A DNA stretch of 64,000 nt from positions 2,121,001-2,185,000 of the forward strand of contig JADJXE010000001.1 in NCBI GenBank assembly GCA_016716005.1, written 5' to 3'. Of this stretch, positions 15,202 through 23,979 are shown piece by piece; position 1 is the first letter of the stretch; each line of letters starts with the position of its first letter. A program made the translations under genes and the position numbers. The notes beneath the pieces are model-generated. The model searched no databases and was not told the origin of the DNA. It worked only from the letters and a program-made list of their open reading frames with translations. The DNA is from Acidimicrobiales bacterium (GTDB taxonomy: Bacteria; Actinomycetota; Acidimicrobiia; Acidimicrobiales; JADJXE01).

Positions 15202-17448
15202 CTACGTGCCCGCGGCGTCGGTGAGGTCGGCCAGCTCGCTGGCTCGCCTGGCCTCGCCCTGCTCGATGGCGTCGAGGAGGTGCATGGAGATGTCGGCCAC
15301 TCGCACCTCGTCCTCCTCCTTGCCGGCGCCCTTCACCCCGTCGTCCAACATGATGTAGCAGAACGGGCAGGCGGTGGCGACGCGAGTGGCCCCGGTGGCG
15401 ATGGCCTCCTGGGCGCGCTCGTCGTTCACCTTCTTGCCGATCGTCTCCTCCATCCACATCCGGGCGCCGCCGGCGCCGCAGCACATGCCCGTCGTGCCGT
15501 TGCGGCCCATCTCGACGACCTCGACGCCGCCGAGGGAGCCGATCACCTTGCGGGGAGCGAGGTAGATGTCGTTGTGGCGGCCGAGGTAGCAGGAGTCGTG
15601 GTAGGTGATCCGCTCGTCCAGCCGGGCGGCCGACACATCGAGCCGGCCGGTCTCGATGAGCCACTCGAGCAGCTGGCTGTGGTGGACGACCTCGAAGTGG
15701 CCGCCCAGCTGTGGGTACTCGTTGAGGAGCGTGTTGAAGCAATGGGGGCACTGCGTGATGATCTTCTTCACGCCCATGCCGTTCAGCGCCTCGATGTTCT
15801 GCATGGCGAGCATCTGGAAGATGTACTCGTTGCCCGAGCGGCGCGCCGGGTCGCCGGTGCACAGCTCGGACGGCCCCAGGATCGCCACGTCGATGCCGGC
15901 CCGCTGCAGCAGCCGGGCCATGGCCTGGGTGACCTTCTTGTTCTTGTCGTCGAACGAGCCGGCGCAGCCGACCCAGTAGAGGTACTCGTGCTCGAAGGTC
16001 GAGCCGGGGTCGACCACCTCGATGCCGTCGAGCTTGGCGGCCCAGTCGGCCCGCTCGCCCTGGTTCATGCCCCACGGGTTCCCCGAGTTCTCCATCGAGC
16101 GGTAGGCGTTGCCGAGCTCGGTGGGGAAGTTGCTCTCCATCAGGGAGAGGTAGCGGCGCATGTCGAGGATCTTGTCGAGGATCTCGATGTTGACCGGGCA
16201 GATCTCGTCGCACGCCTTGCACGACGTGCAGGACCAGATCTCCTCGGCGGTGATGCGCTCGAACAGCGAGTCGGCCGTGATGGTGATCTGGTGGTCGACG
16301 CCGATCGGGGGCGTCACCGGGGGTGAGCCGGTGGCCGCCATCACCTCGCCCGTCTTGAGCACGATCTCGCGGGGGTCGAGGGGCTTGCCGGTGGCGTGGG
16401 CCGGGCACACGCTCGTGCACCGGCCGCACATCGTGCACGCGTCGGTGTCGAGGAGCTGCTTCCACGTGAAGTCGGAGACGGTGGCCGCGCCGAAGGTCTC
16501 GAGCTCGGTCTCCATCAGGTTCGGCATGGCTCGCATGGCGCCCTTGGGGCGCTCCCGGTCGCGCAGGTACATGTTCAGCGGCGAGGTGAACATGTGCCGC
16601 AGCATCGTGATCGGCAGGATCACGAGGAACGCGAGGAACGCCACGACGTGCACGACCCACGACACCTGGTGCCAGGTGTCGAGGTTGCCGACGTTCTCGA
16701 CGAGCGCCGACAGCGGGTAGCCGATGAACGACCACTGCTCGAAGCCGGGCCGCCCCACCTCGGCGATGCGGAACATCTCGGTGGTGAAGCCGGTGAGGCC
16801 GATGGCGAGGAGCACCCCGAGGATGACGGCGTGCTCCGGCTTGGTCTTGATGCGGATGCGGTACGGCCGCTGGACGTAGCGCCGGCCGATGGCCCACAGC
16901 ACGCCGGCCGTGAAGACCAGGCCGGCCAGGTCGCCCACGAAGGCGAAGCCCTGGTAGACGCCGCCGTGCAGGAACTTCAGGTCGGTCGGGAGCTGGTGGT
17001 CGATCTCGAGCGTGGTCGTGACACCCAGCAGGACCAGGAAGCCGAAGTAGATCATCGAGTGCATGACGCCGGCCTGCGGGTCGCGCAGCAGGGTCTGCAT
17101 CATCACGCCGGCGCGGTAGTCGCGCAGGCGCCGGTGCACGTTGCCCCGGGTGGTCCGGCGGCTGTCCGGGTTGCCTCGCTCCCAGTTCTTCACCCGGAAC
17201 GAGAAGAGCACCCCGCCGGCGATGATCAGCAGGGGTGTGACCACGTAGAACGCGACCTCGAGGGCGGCCGGGACGCCCTCGAACACCTCGCGGGTGGTGC
17301 TCGAGTCGCTCTTGAAGGCGAAGGCGGCGCCGGCGATGCCGGAACCGACCACGACGAGGGCGAACAGCACCCCGATCACCACCGACAGCTGGTTCGGCAG
17401 GATCGGCGGCTTGCGCGCCGGCTTGTTGGTCTCCACCTGCGTGCTCAT
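15202..17448 (-). CDS. Membrane-anchored (Fe-S) oxidoreductase, heterodisulfide-reductase-like (FadF type)
   Basis: 748 aa. The N-terminal third has about six membrane helices of the NarI/haem-b type (from residue 20 onward). Two [4Fe-4S] motifs follow, CTMCGRCTSVCP near residue 335 and CTSCKACDEICP near 415. Then come two CCG domains, seen as YWVGCAGSFD, HDSCYLGRHN and MCCGAGGARMW. This layout belongs to proteins thought to pass electrons from electron-transfer flavoprotein or dehydrogenases to quinone. No etf genes are adjacent. An ATG start 10 bases after a TAGGTT box (minus strand 17464-17459) suggests a leaderless or short-leader mRNA. Confidence 0.88.
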   Translation of the reverse strand: MSTQVETNKPARKPPILPNQLSVVIGVLFALVVVGSGIAGAAFAFKSDSSTTREVFEGVPAALEVAFYVVTPLLIIAGGVLFSFRVKNWERGNPDSRRTTRGNVHRRLRDYRAGVMMQTLLRDPQAGVMHSMIYFGFLVLLGVTTTLEIDHQLPTDLKFLHGGVYQGFAFVGDLAGLVFTAGVLWAIGRRYVQRPYRIRIKTKPEHAVILGVLLAIGLTGFTTEMFRIAEVGRPGFEQWSFIGYPLSALVENVGNLDTWHQVSWVVHVVAFLAFLVILPITMLRHMFTSPLNMYLRDRERPKGAMRAMPNLMETELETFGAATVSDFTWKQLLDTDACTMCGRCTSVCPAHATGKPLDPREIVLKTGEVMAATGSPPVTPPIGVDHQITITADSLFERITAEEIWSCTSCKACDEICPVNIEILDKILDMRRYLSLMESNFPTELGNAYRSMENSGNPWGMNQGERADWAAKLDGIEVVDPGSTFEHEYLYWVGCAGSFDDKNKKVTQAMARLLQRAGIDVAILGPSELCTGDPARRSGNEYIFQMLAMQNIEALNGMGVKKIITQCPHCFNTLLNEYPQLGGHFEVVHHSQLLEWLIETGRLDVSAARLDERITYHDSCYLGRHNDIYLAPRKVIGSLGGVEVVEMGRNGTTGMCCGAGGARMWMEETIGKKVNDERAQEAIATGATRVATACPFCYIMLDDGVKGAGKEEDEVRVADISMHLLDAIEQGEARRASELADLTDAAGT

Positions 17449-17510
17449 ATCGCCGCGAAACCTACTCGCCGGTCACCGGGCGCCACGAACGCAGCCGGCG
17501 AATCCCGCCG

Positions 17511-17939
17511 TCAGCCGTAGGCTTGGCGGTCGAAGTCGCGAACCCGAGCCGCCAGGTAGGCGAGCAGCTTGTGGGCGAGTGCCGGGACCGTGTCGATCAA
17601 CCCGGCGAAGTGCCGCTGATCGATGACCAGCAACACCATGTCGGTGTCGGCCAGCACCGTGGCCGTGCGGGGCCCGTGATCGAGCAGCGACAGCTCGCCG
17701 ATCACCGAACCGGGTCCCAGCGTGGCGATCTTGCGGCCGTTCCGCCTGACCGTGGCCGTGCCCTCGACCACCACGTAGCAGTCGCGGCCGGCGTCGCCCT
17801 GGTCGACGAGGATCTGGCCGGCCGGCACCGTGATCTGGTCGGACGCCTTGGAGATCCGGTCCAGGTCGCGCTTCGAGCACGCCGAGAAGAGCGGGACCTT
17901 CGCGAGGTAGTCGAGGGTGTCGACTCGCTTGCCGGGCAT
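17511..17939 (-). CDS. Cyclic-nucleotide-binding domain protein
   Basis: 142 aa consisting of one cNMP-binding beta-barrel (about residues 12-125). PGSVIGELSLLDHGPRTATV is the phosphate-binding cassette, with the conserved Gly-Glu and Arg. No DNA-binding domain follows, so it is not a CRP-type activator. It may bind cAMP or cGMP and act on another protein. A TAGGAT box on the minus strand (17951-17946) lies 6 bases upstream of ATG 17939, consistent with leaderless expression. The gene is transcribed toward the Fe-S oxidoreductase, 62 bp away, and could be co-transcribed. Confidence 0.88.
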   Translation of the reverse strand: MPGKRVDTLDYLAKVPLFSACSKRDLDRISKASDQITVPAGQILVDQGDAGRDCYVVVEGTATVRRNGRKIATLGPGSVIGELSLLDHGPRTATVLADTDMVLLVIDQRHFAGLIDTVPALAHKLLAYLAARVRDFDRQAYG

Positions 17940-18031
17940 GGCCGCATCCTAGGCAGGCGCCTCGCCGACGTGCCCGGATGCTTCATGCCGACGTAACCGT
18001 CGAGAAACGTGCGGGCCCTAGGTTGCCCCCG

Positions 18032-18547
18032 ATGGACGTCGTGCTCGTCCGATGGCCCGCCGAGGAGTCGCGCCGTGAGCGCCTCCAGGTCGAGCGTTGC
18101 GCCCGCCTCCTGTTGGTGGAGGCAGGTGCCGCGCCCCCGCTGCCCGTCGACTGCCTGGAGGACTGGATCCGGGTGCCGGCCGACGACGCCGACCTCCGGG
18201 CCCGGGTGGAGGCGCTGGCCGTGCGGGCCCGTGCCCACCTGTCGGTCCACCCGTCGCTCGACGGCGACGGGGTCCTGCGTGTCGGCGGCGCCTGGGTCTC
18301 GCTCCCGCCGGTCGAGGCTCGCCTCACCGAGGCGCTGCTCGAGCGGTTCGGGGCGGTGGTGAGCCGGGAGGCCCTCGCCCGAGCGGGTTGGCCCGACGGC
18401 GCGCCGGGCCGCAACGCGCTCGACGTCCACGTGCTGCGGCTCCGCCGCCGGATCGCCCCGCTGGCGCTGGCGATCCGGACGGTGCGGTCGCGGGGGTACC
18501 TGCTGGAGGGTTCAGAGTTCCGTCAGCAGGCCGTGCTGGAGGCGTAA
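18032..18547 (+). CDS. OmpR-type winged-helix regulator with a degenerate N-terminal domain
   Basis: 171 aa from ATG 18032, 7 bases after a TAGGTT -10-like box (18019-18024), a leaderless arrangement. The C-terminal 85 residues are an OmpR/PhoB winged helix: LTEALLERFGAVVSREALA, then NALDVHVLRLRRRI and VRSRGYLLEG. The first 80 residues are too short and lack the aspartates of a receiver. An unphosphorylated OmpR-like regulator directly upstream of the PII and ammonium transporter genes recalls GlnR, the actinobacterial nitrogen regulator. This protein is shorter than GlnR, so that role is only a suggestion. Confidence 0.75.
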   Translation: MDVVLVRWPAEESRRERLQVERCARLLLVEAGAAPPLPVDCLEDWIRVPADDADLRARVEALAVRARAHLSVHPSLDGDGVLRVGGAWVSLPPVEARLTEALLERFGAVVSREALARAGWPDGAPGRNALDVHVLRLRRRIAPLALAIRTVRSRGYLLEGSEFRQQAVLEA

Positions 18548-18711
18548 CGCTCTCCACACGGTCGGGTAATCGGGCCTTCCTACGGTTCAGATTGCCGACA
18601 TCCAGTCGGGCGGGAGCCGGTCGGCTCCCGGCCACCAACCACCATCCCAACTCGGGATCGTTCCGGTGCAGTGGCGACAACGGCGTCGACCTCCGGAGGA
18701 AGGAAGGGCGA

Positions 18712-19050
18712 ATGCAGCTGGTCACTGCGGTGATCAAGCCGTTCAAGCTCGATGACGTGAAGGACGCCCTGAAGGACTCGGGCATCCACGGGATCACGGC
18801 CACCGAGGTGAAGGGCTTCGGCCGCCAGGGCGGCAAGACGGAGACCTATCGGGGAGCGGAGTACACGGTCGACTTCCTCCCGAAGGTGAAGATCGAGGTC
18901 CTCGTCGACGACGGGGCCGTGGATGCGGTGATCGACACCATCGCCGCCGCGGCCAGGACCGGGAAGATCGGCGACGGGAAGATCTGGGTCACGCCCGTCG
19001 GCACCGCCGTGCGGATCCGCACGGGCGAGCAGGGGAGCGACGCGCTGTGA
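18712..19050 (+). CDS. glnK: Nitrogen regulatory protein PII
   Basis: 112 aa, the full PII length. The N-terminus MQLVTAVIKPFKLDDVKDAL, the T-loop RGAEYTVDFLPK with the modifiable tyrosine at position 51, and the C-terminal GKIGDGKIWV signature are all present. PII binds ATP/ADP and 2-oxoglutarate and docks on the ammonium transporter AmtB to shut it. The strong GGAGGAAGGAAGG site precedes ATG 18712. The gene is followed 56 bp later by amtB, so the usual functional partnership is retained, although the order glnK-amtB is the one seen in many non-mycobacterial actinobacteria. glnB is an equally possible name. Confidence 0.95.
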   Translation: MQLVTAVIKPFKLDDVKDALKDSGIHGITATEVKGFGRQGGKTETYRGAEYTVDFLPKVKIEVLVDDGAVDAVIDTIAAAARTGKIGDGKIWVTPVGTAVRIRTGEQGSDAL

Positions 19051-19106
19051 GGGCGCGAGCGACCGGCGCGAGCAGCGTACCGACGACGAGGAGGGATCGA
19101 GCGGCG

Positions 19107-20612
19107 ATGTCGCGAACCAGAAAGGGGCTCTTGGCCCTCACGGCCGTGGTGGCCGGCACCGGGGCGCTGCTCCTGCTGGCCGGCCCGGCGCACGCCCAGG
19201 AGGCCGACGTCACGATCGACGACGTCAACGCCGGGGTGCTGTCGCTCGGCGTCGCCACGAACCTGCTGTGGGTCGTGATCGGCGCCGTCCTCGTGATCTT
19301 CATGCAGGCCGGCTTCGCCCTGGTCGAGACCGGCTTCTGCCGGGCCAAGCACGCCGCCCACGTGGTGAGCACCAACTTCGCCGTCTTCGGCCTGGGCATG
19401 ATCGGGTTCTTCTTCGTGGGCTTCCCGCTCGCGTTCGGCGGCTTCAGCTACTCGGCCTTCGGGCTCGACGCCCCGATCGGCAGTGCCCTCGTCGGCTCGG
19501 GCAACTGGGTGTTCCTGTGGAAGGGCGGCTGGGCGCTGAGCGGCGGCGGCATCACGCCGGCACTGCTGGGCTTCTTCCTCTACATGGTCGCCTTCATGGA
19601 CACCACGGCCACCATCCCCACCGGGTCGATGGCCGAGCGGTGGAAGTGGAAGAGCTTCGTGATCTGGGGCCTCTTCTGCGGCGCCGTCTACTACCCGCTG
19701 TTCGCGGCCTGGACCTGGGGCGGCGGCTGGCTGGCCAAGACCTGGGACACCATGGGGCTCGGGGCCGGCTACGTCGACTTCGCGGGCTCGGGCGTCGTGC
19801 ACGCCGTGGGTGGCGCGGCGGCGCTGGCCGGCGCCATCGTGCTCGGCGCCCGGATCGGCAAGTTCGGCAAGGACGGCAAGCCGCGGGCCCTGCCCGGCCA
19901 CCACATCCCGATGGCCATGCTGGGCACGTTCATCCTGCTGTTCGGGTGGTTCGGCTTCAACGCCGCCTCCACCTTCGCCGCCACCGACATCCAGTTCGCC
20001 GTCGTGGCCACCAACACCGCGATCGCCGCCGGCTTCGGGGCGACGGTCGCCATGCTCTGGATCATGATGCGGACGGGGAAGCCCGACCCCGGCATGATGG
20101 CCAACGGCATGCTGGCCGGCCTGGTGGCCATCACCGCCCCGTGCGCCTTCGTGGCGCCCTGGGCGGCGGCGGTCATCGGCACCATCGCCGGCGTGCTGGT
20201 GATCGAGTCCATCTTCATCGTCGAGCGGAAGTTCAAGATCGACGACCCGGTGGGCGCCATCTCGGTGCACGGGGTGAACGGCCTCTTCGGCGTGCTGGCC
20301 GTCGGCATCTTCGCCAACGGCAGCTACGGCGCCGCCTGGAACGGCTCCGACGTGGCCGGCGTGGAGGGCATCATCAAGGGCGAGTGGGGCCAGCTCGGCG
20401 CCCAGGCCCTCGGCGCCCTGGTGATCTGCACGGTCATCTTCGGCGTGTCGTTCGCCTTCTTCAAGATCCAGAACGCGCTCACCAAGGGCGGCATCCGCTC
20501 GTCGGAGGAGGACGAGCAGGCCGGCCTCGACCTGCCCGAGATGGGCGTGCAGGCGTACCCCGAGTTCGCCGGCGCCCTGGGCAGCTACGGGGGGTCGAGC
20601 CCGGACAGATGA
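19107..20612 (+). CDS. amtB: Ammonium transporter
   Basis: 501 aa from ATG 19107, which has GAGGAGGG upstream; the in-frame GTG at 19047 touching the glnK stop is less likely. A signal peptide (cleavage near GPAHAQEA) is followed by eleven membrane helices. The pore twin histidines are seen in GSGVVHAVGGAAALAGA and SVHGVNGLFGVLAVG, and the external Trp/Phe gate region in GFALVETGFCRAKHA. It takes up ammonium and is gated by the PII protein encoded just upstream. A perfect hairpin follows the gene. Confidence 0.96.
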   Translation: MSRTRKGLLALTAVVAGTGALLLLAGPAHAQEADVTIDDVNAGVLSLGVATNLLWVVIGAVLVIFMQAGFALVETGFCRAKHAAHVVSTNFAVFGLGMIGFFFVGFPLAFGGFSYSAFGLDAPIGSALVGSGNWVFLWKGGWALSGGGITPALLGFFLYMVAFMDTTATIPTGSMAERWKWKSFVIWGLFCGAVYYPLFAAWTWGGGWLAKTWDTMGLGAGYVDFAGSGVVHAVGGAAALAGAIVLGARIGKFGKDGKPRALPGHHIPMAMLGTFILLFGWFGFNAASTFAATDIQFAVVATNTAIAAGFGATVAMLWIMMRTGKPDPGMMANGMLAGLVAITAPCAFVAPWAAAVIGTIAGVLVIESIFIVERKFKIDDPVGAISVHGVNGLFGVLAVGIFANGSYGAAWNGSDVAGVEGIIKGEWGQLGAQALGALVICTVIFGVSFAFFKIQNALTKGGIRSSEEDEQAGLDLPEMGVQAYPEFAGALGSYGGSSPDR

Positions 20613-20640
20613 GCCAGGGGGCCGCGGCCCCGATCGCACC

Positions 20641-20672
20641 CACGGGGCGCCACCCTCGGGTGGCGCCCCGTG
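20641..20672 (+). terminator. Strong hairpin after amtB
   Basis: A perfect inverted repeat, CACGGGGCGCCACC (20641-20654) and GGTGGCGCCCCGTG (20659-20672), with a four-base loop. It lies 28 bp after the amtB stop. There is no T-run, as is common for actinobacterial terminators. Confidence 0.8.
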
Positions 20673-20964
20673 GCGCGTGCCGTGCGAACACGTGGCAGGG
20701 GGCGATCGGGCCCTCGGTGTGGGCCGTCCGGAAGTGGCCGCCTCGGGGCTGGCCTCGGTCGACGAGACGACGGCGCTGGCGCCCCGCATGCCCTGTGACC
20801 GACCCGGGACGCGCACGTCGAACGGCCCTGAGGATGGCGGCGGCGTCTTTGCCCGCAGCCTGGCGGGCAGAGGTCGGTTCTGGTCGCCGGGGGCGGACTG
20901 TCTCTCAGGAGCCTCTCAACTCCCGCTCGTCGGATCATCACGAGTGCTCCCTAACGTCGGGTTC
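20673..20964. other. Non-coding gap upstream of the FG-GAP lipoprotein
   Basis: About 290 bp with no convincing gene on either strand. At its right edge TAACGT (20952-20957) sits 7 bases before ATG 20965 and is the likely -10 element of a leaderless transcript. A possible -35 is not obvious. I see nothing else. Confidence 0.5.
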
Positions 20965-22722
20965 ATGGTTGGGTCGGCTCTGCGTGTGACCGCGGCCGCC
21001 GGAGCGCTGGTGTTGCTGGCCTCGTGCTCCGGTGTCGGGGGGCGGGACCGGGTGGGCCCTCCCGAGCGATCCGGATCATCGACGGTCGTGGCGGAGCCTG
21101 GCGGTGGGGTGTTGACCGTGGGGACTGTGAGGTTCGAGGAGGTGGCGCGGCTGTCGACGTCGCCGTTGGCGACGTCGGTGCTCGACGTGAACGGTGACGA
21201 CCGGCTGGATCTGGTGTCGGCTTCCAGGGATCGGTTCCACGTGGCGGTGGCGGTGGCGGAGGGGCCGGGGTTCGCCGAGCCGGCGTCGGTGGCCATGCCG
21301 GCCGGGGAATCGGTCAACGGGTGGGGCCTGCACGACCTCGACGGTGATGGGGACCTGGACCTGATCCCGGCGACGCGTCCGGCGGACCGACCGCAGCTCG
21401 CTCTCCTGAACGCCGGTGACGGCAGCTTCGAGGAGCGTCGATTGGGCTATGTCCCGGACCTGATCCAACGGTCGGTGCTGGTGACGGACCTGGACGGTGA
21501 CGGCGCCCAGGAGGCGTTCGTGTCCGGCAGCTCGTTCCGGGACTCCCACGGCTGGAACGAGCTCCACGTCGGGCTGCCCGGCGGCGGGTTCGCGGCGGAG
21601 AACGTGATCGACGAGGTGATGCCGGCGCCGTTCTGGCACGAGCGGGTGAGCGATCCCGGCTCGCCGTGCGACGGGGAGGAGTGGGCGAACACCTGGTTCA
21701 AGGGCGTCGTGGTGCGGGACTTCGACGCCGACGGCCGACCCGACCTGCTGCTGTCCGCGTATGCCGATGCCGGGTTCCCCGATGTGCGCTGTCCCCGCTT
21801 CCAGCAGGAGTTCGTGTCGCTGCGCAGCTACCGGGGGGTGTTCCTGCTCCGCAACGTCTCCACCCCGGGCAACCTGCGGTTCGAAGACGTCAGCGCCACC
21901 GCCTTCGACCGGCCGGGGAACGGCAACTCGCTCGAGGACGACCACGTGTACGCGACGGTCCCGGCGGACGTCGACGGCGACGGCGATCTGGACCTGTTCT
22001 CCGGCGGGGTCGTGTACCAGACGCCGCCCCGCGCTCGGGACACGAACCTGGTCACGGTGTGGCGGAACGACTCGACACCGGGTCGGCTGCGCTTCGTCGA
22101 CGTCACCGGGTCGAGCGGACGGCCGGCGGAGATCAACGCCCAGCCCCCCGCCGACAAGGGGGCGCGGCGGCTCGCCGACGGCGTCGCCGCTGACCTCGAC
22201 CTCGACGGTGACGTCGACCTGGCGTTCGTCAACCGCGACGACGGCGGGGAGGCCGACAGCGTCCAGAGCATCGTCGTGTTCCGCAACGACGGCGGCATGG
22301 CCTTCACCGAGCTGGGCCCCGAGACCGGCCTCGACGAGTACGCCAACGCCGTCAACTCCGCCGACCTCGACGGCGACGGCCGGGTCGACCTGATCGTCGA
22401 TGACGTGTTCTTCACCCGGAGCACCTTCGTGTTCACGAACACCACCGACACCGACGGCCACTGGGTGGCCGTCGACACCCGCGACGCCGACGGCACGTGG
22501 CCCATCGGCGCGGTGGTCACGGTGTTCGAACCCGACGGCGACCCGATCGCCGTCGACGAGGTCCGCACCGACTACTCCTACCGGGCCAAGCGCACGCCCC
22601 TGCTGCACTTCGGCCTCGGTGCGGTGGACACCGTCGACGTCCGGATTGCGCTCCCCTTCGGTGGCGGCACCACCTGGCACCGCGACGTCCCGGCCGATCG
22701 GATCGTGCGGCTCTCCCCGTGA
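20965..22722 (+). CDS. Lipoprotein with FG-GAP/VCBS repeats and ASPIC/UnbV-like C-terminus
   Basis: 585 aa. The signal peptide ends in the lipobox LLASC, so the mature protein is lipid-anchored outside the membrane. Multiple calcium-binding DxDxDG loops recur through the protein (DLDGDGDLDL, DLDGDGAQE, DVDGDGDLDLF, DLDGDGRVDL), the mark of an FG-GAP beta-propeller. The last 90 residues (DYSYRAKRTPLLHFGLG) resemble the ASPIC/UnbV domain. It is probably a surface adhesion or binding protein. ATG 20965 follows TAACGT by 7 bases. The stop overlaps the GTG of the downstream esterase (GTGA), so the two are co-translated. Confidence 0.85.
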   Translation: MVGSALRVTAAAGALVLLASCSGVGGRDRVGPPERSGSSTVVAEPGGGVLTVGTVRFEEVARLSTSPLATSVLDVNGDDRLDLVSASRDRFHVAVAVAEGPGFAEPASVAMPAGESVNGWGLHDLDGDGDLDLIPATRPADRPQLALLNAGDGSFEERRLGYVPDLIQRSVLVTDLDGDGAQEAFVSGSSFRDSHGWNELHVGLPGGGFAAENVIDEVMPAPFWHERVSDPGSPCDGEEWANTWFKGVVVRDFDADGRPDLLLSAYADAGFPDVRCPRFQQEFVSLRSYRGVFLLRNVSTPGNLRFEDVSATAFDRPGNGNSLEDDHVYATVPADVDGDGDLDLFSGGVVYQTPPRARDTNLVTVWRNDSTPGRLRFVDVTGSSGRPAEINAQPPADKGARRLADGVAADLDLDGDVDLAFVNRDDGGEADSVQSIVVFRNDGGMAFTELGPETGLDEYANAVNSADLDGDGRVDLIVDDVFFTRSTFVFTNTTDTDGHWVAVDTRDADGTWPIGAVVTVFEPDGDPIAVDEVRTDYSYRAKRTPLLHFGLGAVDTVDVRIALPFGGGTTWHRDVPADRIVRLSP

Positions 22723-23699
22723 CCACCCGATCAGCCCTGGCCGTCGCGCTGGCAGCCACGATCGCCGCCGCGTGCTCTCCGGGGAACGCCACCAGCCCGT
22801 CCCCGACCATCGCGGGCACGACCACCACGACCCAGCCCACCACGACCGGCATCGTCGCCTCGTCCTCGACGGCGGGGGCGCAGACCGAGTGCGGTGGGCC
22901 GCTCGCTGGGCCCGACACGCAGCGGTACCGCGGCGACGTGAGCGACGCGGCCCCCGACCAGGTCAGCCTCGACGTCTACCGGCGGCCCGGGGCGACGGGC
23001 TGCCCGGTGATCGTCTGGGTGCACGGAGGTGGCTGGCGCGCCGGCGACAAGGCCGGGAAGGCGATCGACACCAAGGTCGCCCTCGCCGGGGAGCTCGGCG
23101 CCGTGCTGGTGTCGGTGGACTACCGGCTGGTCACGCCGGGCGGCGACGTGCGATGGCCGGTGATGGGCCAGGACGTGGCCGTGGCCGTGGCGTGGGTGAT
23201 CGACCACGCCCCGGAACTGGGGGTCGACGCGGAGCGGGTGGCTCTCATGGGTCACTCGGCGGGCGCGCACCTGGTGTCGATCGTGGTCACGGACCCCGAG
23301 CTGCTCGAGAGCGCCGGGGTGTCACGGGACGACGTGCGCTGCGTGGTGTCGCTGGACAGCGCGGCCTACCTGATCACCCCGGCCGAGGCCCGCACCTCGC
23401 CGCTCTTCGGCGCCGCCTTCGGCGACGACCCCGCCACCCTGGCCGGCGCCTCACCCATCGTGCAGGCCCGCGACCACCCGGCGGGGATCCCCGACGTCCT
23501 CGTCGTGACCCGAGGCTCACCAGCCCGCGTGGCTGAGGCCGCCGAGTTCGCCGCCGCCGTGACGGCCGGTGGTGCCGCAGGGCGGGTCATCGACGCCGGC
23601 AGCTACACCCACGAGCAGGTGAACACGCAGCTGGGTGTGCCGTCGGAGCGGGTGGTCACACCACCGACCCGCGACTTCCTGCGGTCGTGCTTCGAGTGA
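22719..23699 (+). CDS. Secreted lipoprotein alpha/beta-hydrolase (esterase)
   Basis: 326 aa from GTG 22719. The lipobox IAAACS is followed by a short Thr/Pro-rich linker (TTTTTQPTTT) and an esterase domain. HGGGW near residue 105 is the oxyanion-hole motif of the hormone-sensitive-lipase family, and GHSAG is the nucleophile elbow. A late His in GSYTHEQVN is the probable catalytic histidine. It should hydrolyse small acyl esters at the outer face of the membrane. The substrate is unknown. It is translationally coupled to the FG-GAP lipoprotein. Its first 40 codons recur in decayed form just downstream. Confidence 0.85.
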   Translation: MTTRSALAVALAATIAAACSPGNATSPSPTIAGTTTTTQPTTTGIVASSSTAGAQTECGGPLAGPDTQRYRGDVSDAAPDQVSLDVYRRPGATGCPVIVWVHGGGWRAGDKAGKAIDTKVALAGELGAVLVSVDYRLVTPGGDVRWPVMGQDVAVAVAWVIDHAPELGVDAERVALMGHSAGAHLVSIVVTDPELLESAGVSRDDVRCVVSLDSAAYLITPAEARTSPLFGAAFGDDPATLAGASPIVQARDHPAGIPDVLVVTRGSPARVAEAAEFAAAVTAGGAAGRVIDAGSYTHEQVNTQLGVPSERVVTPPTRDFLRSCFE

Positions 23700-23965
23700 A
23701 CCGCCATCGGTCCGGTGGAGCCGGTGGGGTGCCGGGTTCCGCGCCATGCTCCCGCCGACCGAGTCGCCCGGCTCTCCCTATGGCCACCCGATGAGCCCAC
23801 GCCGCAGCCATGGCGGCCGTCATGGCCGCCGCCTGTTCCCCGGGGAACCCCACCGGCCCGTGCCCGACGGCTGCTCCCACCACCGCTGCTCCCACCACCG
23901 CCGCTCCCACCACCGGGCGTGTGAGCGGGACCTTCGCCCCTTGCGCAACGGAGCCAGGCTGTTAA
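23700..23965 (+). pseudogene. Decayed duplicate of the FG-GAP/esterase junction
   Basis: One frame reads PADRVARLS, matching the last residues of the FG-GAP protein (PADRIVRLS). The following DNA GGCCACCCGATGAGCCC matches the esterase start GACCACCCGATCAGCCC. Next comes a 51-codon open frame (ATG 23810 to TAA 23965) reading MAAACSPGN and a TTAAP-type repeat, parallel to the esterase lipobox AAACSPGN and Thr-rich linker. The order and spacing match the 22650-22860 junction, so this is a remnant of a tandem duplication whose enzyme domains have been deleted. The short frame could still encode a tiny lipoprotein, but I think it is not functional. Confidence 0.7.
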
Positions 23966-23979
23966 GAATGCCTAACACC
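23958..23979 (+). promoter_or_regulatory. Possible iron-regulator (DtxR/IdeR-like) box overlapping the feoA promoter
   Basis: GTTAAGAATGCCTAACACC contains a half-site GCCTAAC like the right half of the DtxR/IdeR consensus and an imperfect left half. TAAGAAT at 23963-23969 can serve as the -10. The match is partial and the site is proposed mainly because ferrous iron uptake genes follow directly. Confidence 0.35.

Noticed and set aside
19047..19106. GTG 19047 as amtB start
   Set aside because: A ribosome site and a normal signal peptide favour ATG 19107.
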